From NCBI RefSeq assembly GCF_016907235.1, contig NZ_JAFBBO010000001.1, positions 62,001 to 126,000 on the forward strand: a DNA stretch of 64,000 bases, in the 5' to 3' direction. The translations under genes and the position numbers were made by a program. The DNA is from Oerskovia jenensis. GTDB lineage: Bacteria; Actinomycetota; Actinomycetes; Actinomycetales; Cellulomonadaceae. How positions within the stretch are numbered: the first letter of the stretch is position 1; every line of letters starts with the position of its first letter. This document shows, in pieces, positions 34,577 to 44,914 of this stretch. The notes under the pieces were generated by a model, which did no database searches, was not told the origin of the DNA, and was given only the letters and a program-made list of their open reading frames with translations.

Positions 34577-35176
34577 GTGCCATCTGCTGAATCCCCCTCC
34601 CGGACCGACCTGACCTCCCAGCTGCGCCGCGCGGGCTACTACCCGGAGCTCGTGCAGGACGTGCTCGACGTCGCGATCGCCGGTGAGGACCTCGTGTCCC
34701 ACCTGGTCTACGTCGAGACGACGTTCGACGTCGAGGTCCGCCGCCACCTGACGGTCCTGGTCCTCACCCCGACCCGCCTGATCACCGCGCACGTCGACGA
34801 CCACCCCGCGGACAGCGAGAACCCGTCCGCGTCGGCCGCGGCCACCACGGAGTCGGTGCCGATCTCCGAGCTGCGCTCGGTCTCGCTGTCGCACGTGGTC
34901 GTGGACCCGGAGAAGCACCGCAGCGGCACGCCGCCCATCGAGGTGACCCTCGCGATCGGCTGGGGGGCCGTGTCGCGGGTGGACCTCGAGCCGGCGCAGT
35001 GCCCGGACCCCGGTTGCGAGGCGGACCACGGCCTGACGGGACAGATCACGCCCGACGACATCGTGGTGCGGGTGAGCGCCGAGGCGGAAGGGCGTGACGC
35101 GGTGCGCAACGCCCTCGCCTTCGCCAAGGCACTGTCGGCAGCGACGGCCCACGGCGTGGGCCGGGTGAGCCGGTGA
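34577..35176 (+). CDS. DUF5998 family protein
   Basis: 199-aa soluble protein of an actinobacterial family with no assigned function. Characteristic segments are LTSQLRRAGYYPELVQDVLDVAIAGEDLVSHLVYVETTFD, VEVRRHLTVLVLTPTRLI and HVVVDPEKHRSG. A C-x4-C pair (QCPDPGCEADHG) followed by Asp/His could bind metal. The GTG at 34577 is the first start consistent with the conserved N-terminus; a GAGAAT -10-like box lies 6 nt upstream. Its stop overlaps the start of the following phosphatase gene by 4 nt (GTGA), so the two are co-translated. Confidence 0.85.
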   Translation: MPSAESPSRTDLTSQLRRAGYYPELVQDVLDVAIAGEDLVSHLVYVETTFDVEVRRHLTVLVLTPTRLITAHVDDHPADSENPSASAAATTESVPISELRSVSLSHVVVDPEKHRSGTPPIEVTLAIGWGAVSRVDLEPAQCPDPGCEADHGLTGQITPDDIVVRVSAEAEGRDAVRNALAFAKALSAATAHGVGRVSR

Positions 35177-36345
35177 CGGTCCTGCCGGAGGTCCTCCCGG
35201 ACGGGCTGCTCGCCCCACGCTACGACGGGCTCGCCCTGAGCTCGGTCCTGCCCGGCGCGGCGGGCGCCCTGGGCGTGGACCTCACGACCGCGACCGGCAC
35301 GGGCTCGTTCCAGGCGCGCGCGGACCTCGGACTGCCCGCGGCCGACCGGGTGTGCGTCGTGCTGGTCGACGGCCTGGGCCACGCGAACCTCTCGGAGCGT
35401 GCCGGTCACGCGCCGTTCCTGCGGTCGCTGCTGGCATCCTCGCGCGTCCTGACGTCGAGCTTCCCCAGCACGACGGCCGCGGCGATCGGCACGTTCGGTA
35501 CGGGGACCTCGCCCGGCCGCACCGGCATGCTGGGCTACACCCAGCGTGACGTGGTCTCCGGCCGGCTCGCGAACATGGTCTCGTGGGAGGGCGCCGGCGA
35601 TCCCCGCACCCTCCAGCAGGAGCAGCCCGTGCTCGAACGCCTGGCCGACGCGGGCATCGAGGTGTCCTCGGTCGGCCCCGCACGGTTCGCGGGCTCGGGC
35701 ATGACCGTGGCCGCGCTGCGGGGCGCCCGCTACCTCGCGGCCGAGTCCATCGCGGACCGCGTCGACACGGTGGCGTTCGAGCTCACGGCCCCCGGCCTGG
35801 TCTACCTGTACTGGGGCGACGTCGACAAGGCCGGTCACCACCACGGCTGGCGCTCGCGCCAGTGGGGGGACGCGCTGTCGGACCTCGATCGTGAGCTCGG
35901 GCGCCTCGCCCGCTCGTTGCCGCACGGCACCCTGCTCGTCGTGACAGCAGATCACGGGATGGTCGACGTCGACCGCTCCAAGCGCTGGGACGTCGCGAAG
36001 ACCCCGGAGCTGGGACGCGGCGTCGAGCTCGTGGGCGGCGAACCCCGCGCGGTGCACGTCTACGCCCGCCCGGACCAGGCCCCTGCGGTCGCGGCGCGCT
36101 GGTCGTCGGTCCTGGGGGACCAGGCGATCGTGGCGCTGCGCGAGGACGCGGTGGCAGCGGGCTGGTTCGGTCCCGTCGCCGAGCACGTGCTGCCCGCGAT
36201 CGGCGACGTCGTCGTCGCGATGCGTGGGCGTGCCACCGTCGTGGACTCCCGCACCCAGACCGCGGCGTCGCTCCAGCTCGTGGGCGTGCACGGGTCCTTG
36301 ACCCGCACCGAGATGCAGGTGCCGCTGCTCGTCACGACCGTCTGA
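35173..36345 (+). CDS. Alkaline-phosphatase-superfamily nucleotide pyrophosphatase/phosphodiesterase
   Basis: 390-aa metal-dependent hydrolase. The first metal-site and nucleophile region reads [13 protein letters not shown] and SSFPSTTAAAIGTFGTGTSPGRTGMLGY, where a Ser/Thr is the predicted nucleophile. The second metal site is LYWGDVDKAGHHHGW and the third VTADHGMVDV. No signal peptide is visible, so it is probably cytosolic, unlike secreted NPPs. It overlaps the DUF5998 stop by 4 nt, suggesting a shared pathway. Substrate is unknown. Confidence 0.85.
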   Translation: MTVLPEVLPDGLLAPRYDGLALSSVLPGAAGALGVDLTTATGTGSFQARADLGLPAADRVCVVLVDGLGHANLSERAGHAPFLRSLLASSRVLTSSFPSTTAAAIGTFGTGTSPGRTGMLGYTQRDVVSGRLANMVSWEGAGDPRTLQQEQPVLERLADAGIEVSSVGPARFAGSGMTVAALRGARYLAAESIADRVDTVAFELTAPGLVYLYWGDVDKAGHHHGWRSRQWGDALSDLDRELGRLARSLPHGTLLVVTADHGMVDVDRSKRWDVAKTPELGRGVELVGGEPRAVHVYARPDQAPAVAARWSSVLGDQAIVALREDAVAAGWFGPVAEHVLPAIGDVVVAMRGRATVVDSRTQTAASLQLVGVHGSLTRTEMQVPLLVTTV

Positions 36346-36427
36346 CCAGGATCCGCTCCGGCCCGGTCGCGGTGCGCGCCCGGGCTCCCTCAGGGGACAG
36401 TTCCCCGCTCACGAAAGGCACACGACC

Positions 36428-37096
36428 GTGGCAGAGCTGGTCTTCTTCTCCGGCACGATGGACTGCGGCAAGTCCACCCTCGCCCTGCAGCTCGACCACA
36501 ACCACTCGGCGCGAGGTCGGACCGGGCTCACGTTCTCCCGCAACGACCGCGCAGGGACGGACCGGCTCTCCTCGCGCCTCGGTCTCGAGGTCGCCGCGCA
36601 CGAGGTCCGGGACGACACCGACTTCTGGTCGTTCGTGGTCGACGCGCGCCGGCACGGCGAGACCGTGGACTACCTGATCTGCGACGAGGCACAGTTCTAC
36701 TCCACGACCCAGGTCGAGCAGCTCGCGCGCCTGGTGGACGAGGTCGAGATCGACGTCTTCGCGTTCGGCATCACGGCGGACTTCCGGTCGTACCTGTTCC
36801 CGGGGTCGGCGCGGCTCATCGAGCTCGCGGACCGGGTCGAGGTGCTCCAGGTGCAGGCGCTGTGCTGGTGCGGAGCACGCGCGACCCACAACGCGCGCAC
36901 GGTCGACGGGTGGATGGTCGTCGAGGGCGCGCAGGTCGTCGTGGGCGACACGGGGGACAGCGAGAGCGAGGTCGCGTACGAGGTCCTGTGCCGACGTCAT
37001 CACATGCGACGCATGACCTCCTCCTCGGCGCGGCTGCGCTCGACGAGCGGGGACGGTCTGGCTCTGCACCTGACCGACGGCCCGACCGCGCGCTGA
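36428..37096 (+). CDS. tdk: Thymidine kinase, type II
   Basis: Phosphorylates thymidine to dTMP in the salvage pathway. 222 aa with Walker A GTMDCGKST (residues 9-17), catalytic E87 in DEAQF, the lasso-type loop GITADFRSYLFPGS, and a C-terminal zinc site made by CWCG and CRRHH. GTG start with AAAGG about 11 nt upstream, preceded by a 5' region from the phosphatase gene. dut, the source of dUMP for dTMP synthesis, is 4.3 kb downstream. Confidence 0.95.
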   Translation: MAELVFFSGTMDCGKSTLALQLDHNHSARGRTGLTFSRNDRAGTDRLSSRLGLEVAAHEVRDDTDFWSFVVDARRHGETVDYLICDEAQFYSTTQVEQLARLVDEVEIDVFAFGITADFRSYLFPGSARLIELADRVEVLQVQALCWCGARATHNARTVDGWMVVEGAQVVVGDTGDSESEVAYEVLCRRHHMRRMTSSSARLRSTSGDGLALHLTDGPTAR

Positions 37097-37136
37097 GGAC
37101 GCGGCCGGTCGTCCACGCGGCCCGTACCGTCCAGGC

Positions 37137-38465
<1,329 letters not shown>

Positions 38466-38586
38466 GCATCCTCCAACGCCGTGCAGACCGGCTCGTCGCC
38501 GGTGGGCCTGCACTCCCGAGAGTGCCATCCCGGATCGCCGTCTCGGCGCAGGCGGCTCGGTGTGCCGCGTTCCGGGGTCTGCTGGG

Positions 38587-39249
38587 ATGATTCTCCCCGT
38601 GATCGAGTTCCCGATGGACGACGTCCTCGAGCTGGGTGCCGTGTTCTGCGCCGCACTGTCCGGCGGCCTGTCCGCGATGCGCAAGTCGTTCGACATCTTC
38701 GGGGTCCTCGTGCTCGCCTGGGCGACGGGCCTGGGGGGCGGGATCCTGCGCGACGTGCTGATCGGCGCGACACCTCCCGTGGGGATCTCGAGCTGGCGGC
38801 TCGTCGTGGCGGCGCTGGCCGCGGGCGTCGTCATCTACTTCTTCCACCCGCGCCTCGAGAAGATGCGGCGCGGCATCGTCGTGCTCGATGCGGGCGCGCT
38901 CGCGCTGTTCGTGATCGTCGGGACGACCAAGGGGCTCGACTACGGGGTGGGCCTCATGGCCGCGGTGATCGTCGGCACCCTGACGGGGATCGGGGGCGGG
39001 ATCCTGCGCGACCTGCTCACGAGCGAGGCCCCGCTCATCCTCCAGGACCGCCAGCTCTACGCGGTACCCGCGATCGTGGGCGCGTTCATCACGGCGGTCC
39101 TGTGGCGCGAGGGCTGGCTCACGGGATGGACCCAGCTCGCGACGATCGCGCTCGTCTTCGGCTTCCGGCTGGTCTCGCTGCGGCTCGGCTGGACCGTCCC
39201 GGGGCCGTGGTCGGGTCGTCGGGGCGGCGCGGGGTCGGGCAGGATGTGA
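38587..39249 (+). CDS. TRIC/UPF0126-type membrane protein
   Basis: 220-aa membrane protein with about seven segments and two internal repeats, each bearing the glycine-rich motif GLGGGILRDVLIG and GIGGGILRDLLTS. This pattern defines the bacterial trimeric intracellular cation channel homologues, which conduct potassium or other monovalent ions. An ATG at 38587 and a GTG at 38599 are both possible; the first is used. It is followed by the inositol monophosphatase gene after 3 nt and probably forms an operon with it. Confidence 0.9.
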   Translation: MILPVIEFPMDDVLELGAVFCAALSGGLSAMRKSFDIFGVLVLAWATGLGGGILRDVLIGATPPVGISSWRLVVAALAAGVVIYFFHPRLEKMRRGIVVLDAGALALFVIVGTTKGLDYGVGLMAAVIVGTLTGIGGGILRDLLTSEAPLILQDRQLYAVPAIVGAFITAVLWREGWLTGWTQLATIALVFGFRLVSLRLGWTVPGPWSGRRGGAGSGRM

Positions 39250-39252
39250 GGC

Positions 39253-40110
39253 GTGACCTTCTTCATCGATGACCCCCGCCTGCCCGACGACGTCACGATC
39301 GCGGGGCTGCGAGCCCTCGCCGAGCGACTGGCCCGCGAGGCCGGGACGCTCGTGCGCGACGGCCGTCCCGAGCACGTCGAGGTGGCGGCGACCAAGTCGA
39401 GCGCGGTCGACGTCGTCACCGCCATGGACGCCGAGTCGGAGGCCCTGCTGCGGCGCATCATCGCGAGCGAGCGTCCCGACGACGCGATCCTCGGTGAGGA
39501 GGAGGGGGCGTCGGCCGGCACGTCCGGGCTGACCTGGGTCATCGACCCGATCGACGGCACCGTGAACTACCTCTACTCGGTCGCCTCGTACGCGATCTCG
39601 GTCGCCGTCGTGGCCGGCCCGCCCGACCCGGCCGAGTGGACCGTGCTCGCGGGCGCGGTGCACTCGATCGTCGACGGCCGCACCTGGACGGCCGGGCTCG
39701 GCGCCGGCGCGACCCTCGACGGCGAGCCCGTGGCCGTCAACCCTGCGGGTCCGCTCGCGACGTCCCTCGTGGGGACGGGCTTCGGGTACGACGCCGACCG
39801 GCGGCGCCACCAGGCGCAGGTGCTCGTGGACGTGCTGCCGCAGGTGCGGGACATCCGCCGCCTCGGCTCGGCCGCGATCGACCTGTGCCTCGTCGCGACC
39901 GGCAGCCTGGACCTCTACTACGAGCGTGGCCTCAACCCCTGGGACCTCGCTGCGGGAGCGCTCGTCGCGCACGAGGCGGGCGCGCGGGTGACGGGGCTGC
40001 GCGGGCGCGCCGCGGGGGTCGAGATGACGGTCGCCGGTGCACCGGGGGCGGTGTCGGACCTGGTCGCGATCCTGGAGGCGTCCGGTGCCGATTCCGACGG
40101 CACCCGGTGA
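39253..40110 (+). CDS. suhB: Inositol monophosphatase family phosphatase (SuhB-like)
   Basis: 285-aa lithium-sensitive-type phosphatase fold that removes phosphate from inositol 1-phosphate or related sugar phosphates using Mg2+. Metal ligands lie in GEEEG, DPIDGTVNYLY (two Asp) and NPWDLAAGALVAHEAG. Inositol is a precursor of mycothiol and phosphatidylinositol in actinobacteria. GTG start 3 nt after the TRIC stop. It has the same neighbours as Rv2701c (suhB) in M. tuberculosis. Substrate specificity is inferred from the family; the symbol rests on that synteny. Confidence 0.88.
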   Translation: MTFFIDDPRLPDDVTIAGLRALAERLAREAGTLVRDGRPEHVEVAATKSSAVDVVTAMDAESEALLRRIIASERPDDAILGEEEGASAGTSGLTWVIDPIDGTVNYLYSVASYAISVAVVAGPPDPAEWTVLAGAVHSIVDGRTWTAGLGAGATLDGEPVAVNPAGPLATSLVGTGFGYDADRRRHQAQVLVDVLPQVRDIRRLGSAAIDLCLVATGSLDLYYERGLNPWDLAAGALVAHEAGARVTGLRGRAAGVEMTVAGAPGAVSDLVAILEASGADSDGTR

Positions 40111-40349
40111 GGGAAACCGTCGGGCCTGGTGAGGGGTGACGAGGAACACCCGCGTTGAGGGTGCGCTCGCCCGGTAAATGGTGCAGAATCCGTTCGCCAC
40201 CGGGAACAATTCCCGGCAGCAGAGCATTACACCGCGTACACCAGTCAGGACGTCCAGCAACACGTCCTACGGAGTGCCTGTTCGACGGCCTTCGCCGGAC
40301 CGAACGACCCCCATGTTCGACCACGACGTTCCGGAGTGTGACCCCACAG

Positions 40350-40649
40350 ATGGCAACTGACTACGACGCCCCCCGCAAGAGCGAAGAGGATCTCAGCGAG
40401 GACTCGATCCAAGAGCTGCAGGCTCGTCGCTCCGACAAGAGCTCGGGCGTTGTGGACGAAGACGAGACCGAAGCGGCCGAAGGGTTCGAGCTCCCGGGCG
40501 CGGACCTCTCCGGTGAAGAGCTCTCGGTCCGCGTGCTGCCTCGACAGGCTGACGAGTTCACCTGTTCGAGCTGCTTCCTCGTGCACCACCGCAGCCAGCT
40601 CGCGTACGAGAAGAACGGGCAGCAGATCTGCTCGGAGTGCGCGGCCTGA
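40350..40649 (+). CDS. DUF4193 zinc-ribbon-like protein
   Basis: 99-aa acidic protein found across Actinomycetota and homologous to Rv2699c. The N-terminal half is charged and probably disordered (KSEEDLSEDSIQELQARRSDKSS, DEDETEAAEGFELPG). The C-terminal FTCSSCFLVHHRSQLA and ICSECAA give two CxxC pairs for one zinc. The start is the ATG at 40350 because the conserved MATDYDAPR follows; a GTG at 40338 is in frame. The 239-nt gap from suhB has no strong promoter that I can identify. Function is unknown. Confidence 0.9.
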   Translation: MATDYDAPRKSEEDLSEDSIQELQARRSDKSSGVVDEDETEAAEGFELPGADLSGEELSVRVLPRQADEFTCSSCFLVHHRSQLAYEKNGQQICSECAA

Positions 40650-40667
40650 CGGCCTGAGCCCCAACGA

Positions 40668-40705
40668 CGGACGGCCGCCACCCCTCGAGGGGTGGCGGCC
40701 GTCCG
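40668..40705. terminator. Bidirectional terminator between DUF4193 and DUF3093 genes
   Basis: Perfect 19-bp palindrome (40668-40686 with 40687-40705), 19 nt after the DUF4193 stop and 16 nt before the DUF3093 stop on the other strand. Confidence 0.85.
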
Positions 40706-40720
40706 CGCGTCCGGGGTCGG

Positions 40721-41251
40721 TCAGAGGTGGGTCGGCCCGGCGTCGGACACGGTGCCGGCGCTGCCCGCGCTGCCCGGCCCGGGTGCCGGGGTGCTCGCGG
40801 CGAGGGCCGCGGCGAGGTCGGTCGCGTGCCGGGTGGAGACGAGCCAGTACGGGGTCGGGTCGGCCGGGTCGACGAGCTCGACGCGCACACCGGTCCGGGC
40901 CCAGGCGCGCAGGCAGACGTAGGCCCGGGCGTCGAGCGACGGGCCGAGCTCTCGCGTCATGGCCGCGCGGTCGAGCACCGTGACCGTGCCCAGGAGCGAC
41001 GTCGGGATCGTGGCCCGCCCGGCCCGCAGCACGCTGACCCCTTCCGGACCGGGACCGACCGAGACCACGGGGGAGGTCCACCATGCGAGCGCGAGGAGGA
41101 CCACGAGGGCCACGACCGCCGTGCTGATCGACAGCACGTCGTCGACGGGCCACAGCGCCACCCCGAGGATGACGGCGAAGGCGGCGGCAGCGGACCACCC
41201 GCCGGGGCCGGGGAGCAGGCGTTCGCTGTAGGCAGGGGCAGGCTGAGGCAT
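40721..41251 (-). CDS. DUF3093 membrane protein
   Basis: 176-aa protein of the Rv2698 type. The N-terminus (YSERLLPGPGGWSAAAAFAVILGVALWPV and ISTAVVALVVLLALAWW) holds two membrane segments, followed by a soluble domain with WTSPVVSVGPGPEGVSVLRAGRATIP and YWLVSTRHATDLAAAL, which is the conserved end of DUF3093. ATG at 41251. It is divergent from dut, as in mycobacteria. Function is unknown; association with DUF4193 and dut across genera is long known. Confidence 0.88.
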   Translation of the reverse strand: MPQPAPAYSERLLPGPGGWSAAAAFAVILGVALWPVDDVLSISTAVVALVVLLALAWWTSPVVSVGPGPEGVSVLRAGRATIPTSLLGTVTVLDRAAMTRELGPSLDARAYVCLRAWARTGVRVELVDPADPTPYWLVSTRHATDLAAALAASTPAPGPGSAGSAGTVSDAGPTHL

Positions 41252-41398
41252 GCGCCTATCATCCCAGGAACTCGGGCCGTGGTCGTCGCCCATCCGGAGC
41301 CCGCACCGGACCCGTCCCGGCCCCGCGCGCCCGGGCGCCGCCGGTGGCGGGTTTCGCGGGTGTTCGCGGGTCCGCCCGGCGCGGACTAGGCTCTGCGG

Positions 41399-41908
41399 GT
41401 GCCCATCGACGAACAGGCGGCCCCGACCGCCCTCGCTCCCGTGCCCGCCCGACCGGGCGACGTCGAGGTGCTGGTCCAGCTCCTCGACGACGTGACCCCG
41501 GTCCCCGCCTACGCCCACCCGGGTGACGCCGGTGCGGACCTCGTGACGACGGTGGACGTGGAGATCGCACCGCAGGGCCGGGCGACCGTCCCGACCGGGC
41601 TCGCGATCGCGCTGCCCGACGGGTACGCCGCGTTCGTCCACCCCCGCTCGGGCCTCGCGGCCCGGCACGGCCTGACGATCGTCAACGCGCCCGGCACCGT
41701 CGACGCGGGCTACCGCGGTGAGATCAAGGTGATCCTGCACAACACGGACCCTCAGGTCCCGGTCGTGCTCCACCGGGGCGACCGCATCGCGCAGCTCGTG
41801 ATCCAGAAGGTCGAGCACGCGCGCTTCCTGCAGGCCGAGCGGTTGCCCGGTTCGCACCGCGGCGAGGGCGGGTTCGGTTCCAGCGGCGGGTGGGTCGCCG
41901 CGCAGTGA
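41399..41908 (+). CDS. dut: dUTP diphosphatase
   Basis: Converts dUTP to dUMP, keeping uracil out of DNA and supplying thymidylate synthase. The 169-aa trimer-type protein has motif 1 [10 protein letters not shown], motif 2 PRSGLA, motif 3 [13 protein letters not shown], motif 4 RIAQLVIQ and motif 5 [10 protein letters not shown]. The GTG start is 6 nt after TAGGCT (41387-41392). A 15-residue N-terminal extension precedes the fold. It heads a run of DUF3710, OB-fold and DUF3159 genes. Confidence 0.96.
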   Translation: MPIDEQAAPTALAPVPARPGDVEVLVQLLDDVTPVPAYAHPGDAGADLVTTVDVEIAPQGRATVPTGLAIALPDGYAAFVHPRSGLAARHGLTIVNAPGTVDAGYRGEIKVILHNTDPQVPVVLHRGDRIAQLVIQKVEHARFLQAERLPGSHRGEGGFGSSGGWVAAQ

Positions 41909-42057
41909 GCCCTGCGCAGCAGGGTGTTCGCCTGTGGCCGAGGACGGTCACAGGTGTGACGCAGCGGTCTAGGGTGGTAGGAGCAGGGGCCGGTTCTGCC
42001 GTCCCGAACCAGTCGTGCTCGATGGTCGACGCGGCGAAGAGCTGAAGGAGAACGTCC

Positions 42058-42816
42058 GTGGGTTTGTTCCGGCGTAGTGCGTCGCAGAAGTCGAGCGACG
42101 AGGCGGTCGCCGCCGAGGTCTCCGGGACCGAGGAGAGCGCAGCAGAGGCGGTCGGTACCCAGGAACCCCAGGTCTCGGTCGCGCCCCCGGTGGGTGCTCG
42201 CGGGCCGTTCGACTCCTCGCAGGTGAGCGAGCTCGGTGCCCGCGCGGACCTCGGCGCCATCTGGCTGCCGGGCGTCCCCGGCATGGAGCTGCGCATGGAG
42301 GTCGACAAGAAGACGCAGAAGATCACGGGGGCCGCCGTGGCGGTCAACGGCTCCGCGCTGCAGATCCAGGCGTTCGCGGCTCCCAAGACCATGGGCATCT
42401 GGGACGAGATCCGTGAGGAGATCGCGGAGTCCGTGCGCCAGCAGGGCGGGACGGTCGACGACATCCCCGGCACGTTCGGTCGCGAGCTGCTCGCGAAGCT
42501 CCCGGCCACGGGCCCGGACGGTCAGCAGGGCTTCCGCGCGGCCCGGTTCGTCGGGGTCGACGGCCCGCGCTGGTTCCTGCGGGGGGTCCTAACGGGCAAG
42601 GCCGCGGCGGACCCGGAGGCGGCCCGGCTGCTCGAGTCGGTCTTCGCGAACATCGTCGTCGTCCGTGACCAGAACGCCCGTCCGCCGCGAGACCTCCTCG
42701 CGATGCACCTGCCGGGCCAGGCACCGCGGCCCGCGGCCGCACCGGAGGGGGCGGCTCCCTCGCTCCCCGCCTTCGACCCGCTCACGCGCGGGCCGGAGAT
42801 CACCGAGAGGCGCTGA
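42058..42816 (+). CDS. DUF3710 family protein
   Basis: 252-aa protein homologous to Rv2696c. A basic start (MGLFRRSASQK) and an acidic Ala/Glu-rich linker lead to the conserved domain (about 45-220): GPFDSSQVSELGARADLGAIWLPGVPGMELRMEVD, then WDEIREEIAESVRQQGG and WFLRGVLTG. The GTG start has GAAGGAG about 8 nt upstream. It is followed after 2 nt by the OB-fold gene, so one operon is likely. Function is unknown. Confidence 0.9.
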   Translation: MGLFRRSASQKSSDEAVAAEVSGTEESAAEAVGTQEPQVSVAPPVGARGPFDSSQVSELGARADLGAIWLPGVPGMELRMEVDKKTQKITGAAVAVNGSALQIQAFAAPKTMGIWDEIREEIAESVRQQGGTVDDIPGTFGRELLAKLPATGPDGQQGFRAARFVGVDGPRWFLRGVLTGKAAADPEAARLLESVFANIVVVRDQNARPPRDLLAMHLPGQAPRPAAAPEGAAPSLPAFDPLTRGPEITERR

Positions 42817-42818
42817 CC

Positions 42819-43187
42819 ATGACGCTGCGCCAGGCACTGCATTCCGTGCTGGCCTCCCAGGAGGAGATCGCCGCGGACGAGGAGCGTCACGACTCGGCCA
42901 GCCAGGTCGGCTGCTCGGCCGTCTCCGACCTCGCGAACCGCAAGCGCGCGACCGTCTCGGGCGTGATGCGCTCGGTCATCCTGCGCCCGCGGGAGGGCGT
43001 CCCCACGGTCGAGGCCGAGCTCTACGACGGGTCGGGCTCGCTCGACCTGGTCTGGCTCGGTCGTCGCCGCATTGCGGGCGTCGAGCCCGGTCGGCGCGTG
43101 CGCGTCGAGGGTCTGGTCTGCGAGATCGCGGGCCGTCGCACCATGTTCAACCCCCGCTACGAGCTGCGTCCCCGCGCAGGCGAGTGA
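42819..43187 (+). CDS. OB-fold nucleic-acid-binding protein (Rv2694c type)
   Basis: 122-aa protein with a single OB fold (about 40-120): KRATVSGVMRSVILRPREGVPTVEAELYDGSGSLDLVWLGRRRIAGVEPGRRVRVEGLV, a pattern shared with RecG and tRNA-synthetase anticodon OB domains. The N-terminal helix (TLRQALHSVLASQEEIAADEERHDS) is acidic. ATG start 2 nt after the DUF3710 stop. A role in DNA repair is often presumed but not shown here. Confidence 0.88.
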   Translation: MTLRQALHSVLASQEEIAADEERHDSASQVGCSAVSDLANRKRATVSGVMRSVILRPREGVPTVEAELYDGSGSLDLVWLGRRRIAGVEPGRRVRVEGLVCEIAGRRTMFNPRYELRPRAGE

Positions 43188-43221
43188 GTCCGTGACCCTT
43201 CCCGCAGGCGAGAGAGACGAC

Positions 43222-44136
43222 ATGACGCACGAGCCCACCCGTGAGCGCGGCCCGGTGGACCCCGCCCTGGAGGTCGAGGAGGTCGCCGAGGCGATCGACG
43301 ACGTCGTCCCTCCGGACGAGGGGGCGGCCCGCGGCGTGCGCGCCCTGGCGGGGGAGTCGTTCTCGCTCGCCGAGACCATCGGCGGGGTGCGCGGTCTCGT
43401 GGAGTCCATGGCTCCCGGGCTCGTGTTCGTGGTCGTGTTCATCGCGACGGGCAACACGCTGCGGCCTGCGCTCATCGCGTCGGTCGCGGTCGCGCTCGTG
43501 GCCGTGGCGGCCCGTCTGGTCCAGCGCACGCCCATCACGCAGGCGTTCGGCGGCTTCCTGGGCGTAGCGATCGGCGTCCTGTGGGCGTGGCGTTCGGGCG
43601 AGGCGCAGAACTACTACGCGGCGGGGCTGCTCACGAACGCGGCCTACCTGGTCGCGATGGCGGTCTCGGTGCTCGTGCGGTGGCCCGTGGTGGGCCTCGT
43701 GGTCGAGGCGCTGCGCAGCGGGTGGACGGACGGGGACAAGGTCAAGGCCGCGGTCGCGGCGAGCGACGTGCCCGACGGCGCCACGACCTCGGCCGCGCAC
43801 GTCGCCCCGGGGGAGCGTGCCGAGGACGGCGCCGGCAGTGCTGGAGGCGACCAGGACGAGCCGGCTCCCGGCGCGTTCCGGGCCTGGTCCCAGCGCTGGC
43901 GTCAGGACGCGGCGCTCATGCGGCGCTACGCGCTGGCGACGTGGCTGTGGGTCGGGATGTTCGCGCTGCGCCTCGCCGTCCAGGTCCCGCTGTTCCTGGC
44001 CGGCGAGGACGCCGTCGCCTGGCTGGGCACGGCCCGCCTCGTGATGGGCATTCCCCTGTGGGCGCTGACCCTCTGGCTGACCTGGCTGCTGGTCCGCCGC
44101 CCGCACGTGGCGGAGCCGGTCCCCGCGAACGGGTGA
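43222..44136 (+). CDS. DUF3159 membrane protein
   Basis: 304-aa integral membrane protein homologous to Rv2693c. A short acidic N-terminus leads to segments VFVVVFIATGNTLRPALIASVAVALVAVAARLV, FGGFLGVAIGVLWAW, YYAAGLLTNAAYLVAMAVSVLV and others, with the characteristic GIVxR-like loop and a Gly/Ser/Asp-rich insertion (about 185-225). The ATG at 43222 has GAGAG 7 nt upstream; a GTG at 43192 is an alternative and closer to the OB-fold stop. Function is unknown. Confidence 0.85.
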   Translation: MTHEPTRERGPVDPALEVEEVAEAIDDVVPPDEGAARGVRALAGESFSLAETIGGVRGLVESMAPGLVFVVVFIATGNTLRPALIASVAVALVAVAARLVQRTPITQAFGGFLGVAIGVLWAWRSGEAQNYYAAGLLTNAAYLVAMAVSVLVRWPVVGLVVEALRSGWTDGDKVKAAVAASDVPDGATTSAAHVAPGERAEDGAGSAGGDQDEPAPGAFRAWSQRWRQDAALMRRYALATWLWVGMFALRLAVQVPLFLAGEDAVAWLGTARLVMGIPLWALTLWLTWLLVRRPHVAEPVPANG

Positions 44137-44144
44137 GTCCGCGG

Positions 44145-44186
44145 CCCTACCGTGCCCGCAGCACGGAGGCCGCAGTCACGGTAGGG
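44145..44186. terminator. Bidirectional hairpin terminator
   Basis: 10-bp stem (44145-44154 with 44177-44186) between the convergent DUF3159 and trkA genes. Confidence 0.65.
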
Positions 44187-44194
44187 GCCGTCGG

Positions 44195-44914
44195 TCACCC
44201 TCGGACGGGCAGGCCGGTCGTCTCGTCGACGATCCCGGTGTCCTCGTCCGGGGACGGATGGATCAGGACCCGCAGGAGCTCGGCCTCGTCGACGTCGCGG
44301 CCCGTGACGATGAGCAGCTCGTCGCCCACCTCGAGGGTGTCGTCGATGCTCGGGGCGATGGGCTGGGTCCCCCGGACGATCGCCGCGAGCACGGTGTCCT
44401 GGGGCCAGGGCACCTGGCCGACGCGGGTACCGATGAGCGGCGAGTCGGGGGGCAGCGTGAGCTCGAGGATGTCAGCGCCCGACTGGTGGAACGTGAAGAT
44501 CCGGACCAGGTCGCCGACCGCGACGGCCTCCTCGACCATGGACGTCATGATGCGGGGGGTCGAGACCGCGACGTCGACGCCCCAGGACTCGTCGAACATC
44601 CACTCGTTCTTGGGGTTGTTGACGCGCGCGACGGTCCGCGGGACCCCGAACTCGGTCTTGGCCAGGAGCGAGACCACGAGGTTGACCTTGTCGTCACCCG
44701 TGGCCGCGACGATGACGTCGCACTCGTCGACCTTGGCTTCTGCGAGGGTCGAGAGCTCGCACGCGTCCGCGAGGAGCCAGTCGGCGTCGGCGACCTGCGC
44801 GACCCGCATCGCGGCCGGCTGCTTGTCGATGATCATGACCTCGTGGTCGTGGCTGAGCAGCTCGCGGGCGATCGAGCGGCCGACCGAGCCTGCTCCGACG
44901 ATGACGACGTGCAT
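44195..44914 (-). CDS. trkA: TrkA-type potassium-uptake regulator, second of a pair
   Basis: 239-aa cytosolic regulator of a Trk/Ktr potassium channel. The N-terminal RCK Rossmann domain (MHVVIVGAGSVGRSIARELL) binds NAD(H) or nucleotide, with an Asp at the end of strand 2 (IIDK). The C-terminal RCK-C domain (about 150-215) contains DILELTLPPDSPLIGTRVG. It overlaps the stop of the preceding TrkA gene by 1 nt (TGATG). Corresponds to ceoC of mycobacteria. The membrane potassium channel is not in this window. Confidence 0.9.
   Translation of the reverse strand: MHVVIVGAGSVGRSIARELLSHDHEVMIIDKQPAAMRVAQVADADWLLADACELSTLAEAKVDECDVIVAATGDDKVNLVVSLLAKTEFGVPRTVARVNNPKNEWMFDESWGVDVAVSTPRIMTSMVEEAVAVGDLVRIFTFHQSGADILELTLPPDSPLIGTRVGQVPWPQDTVLAAIVRGTQPIAPSIDDTLEVGDELLIVTGRDVDEAELLRVLIHPSPDEDTGIVDETTGLPVRG

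Noticed and set aside
31470-34583. Open frame of 1037 codons on the minus strand
   Set aside because: Antisense to the GNAT-acyl-CoA synthetase gene; Arg/Asp/Gly-rich without motifs.
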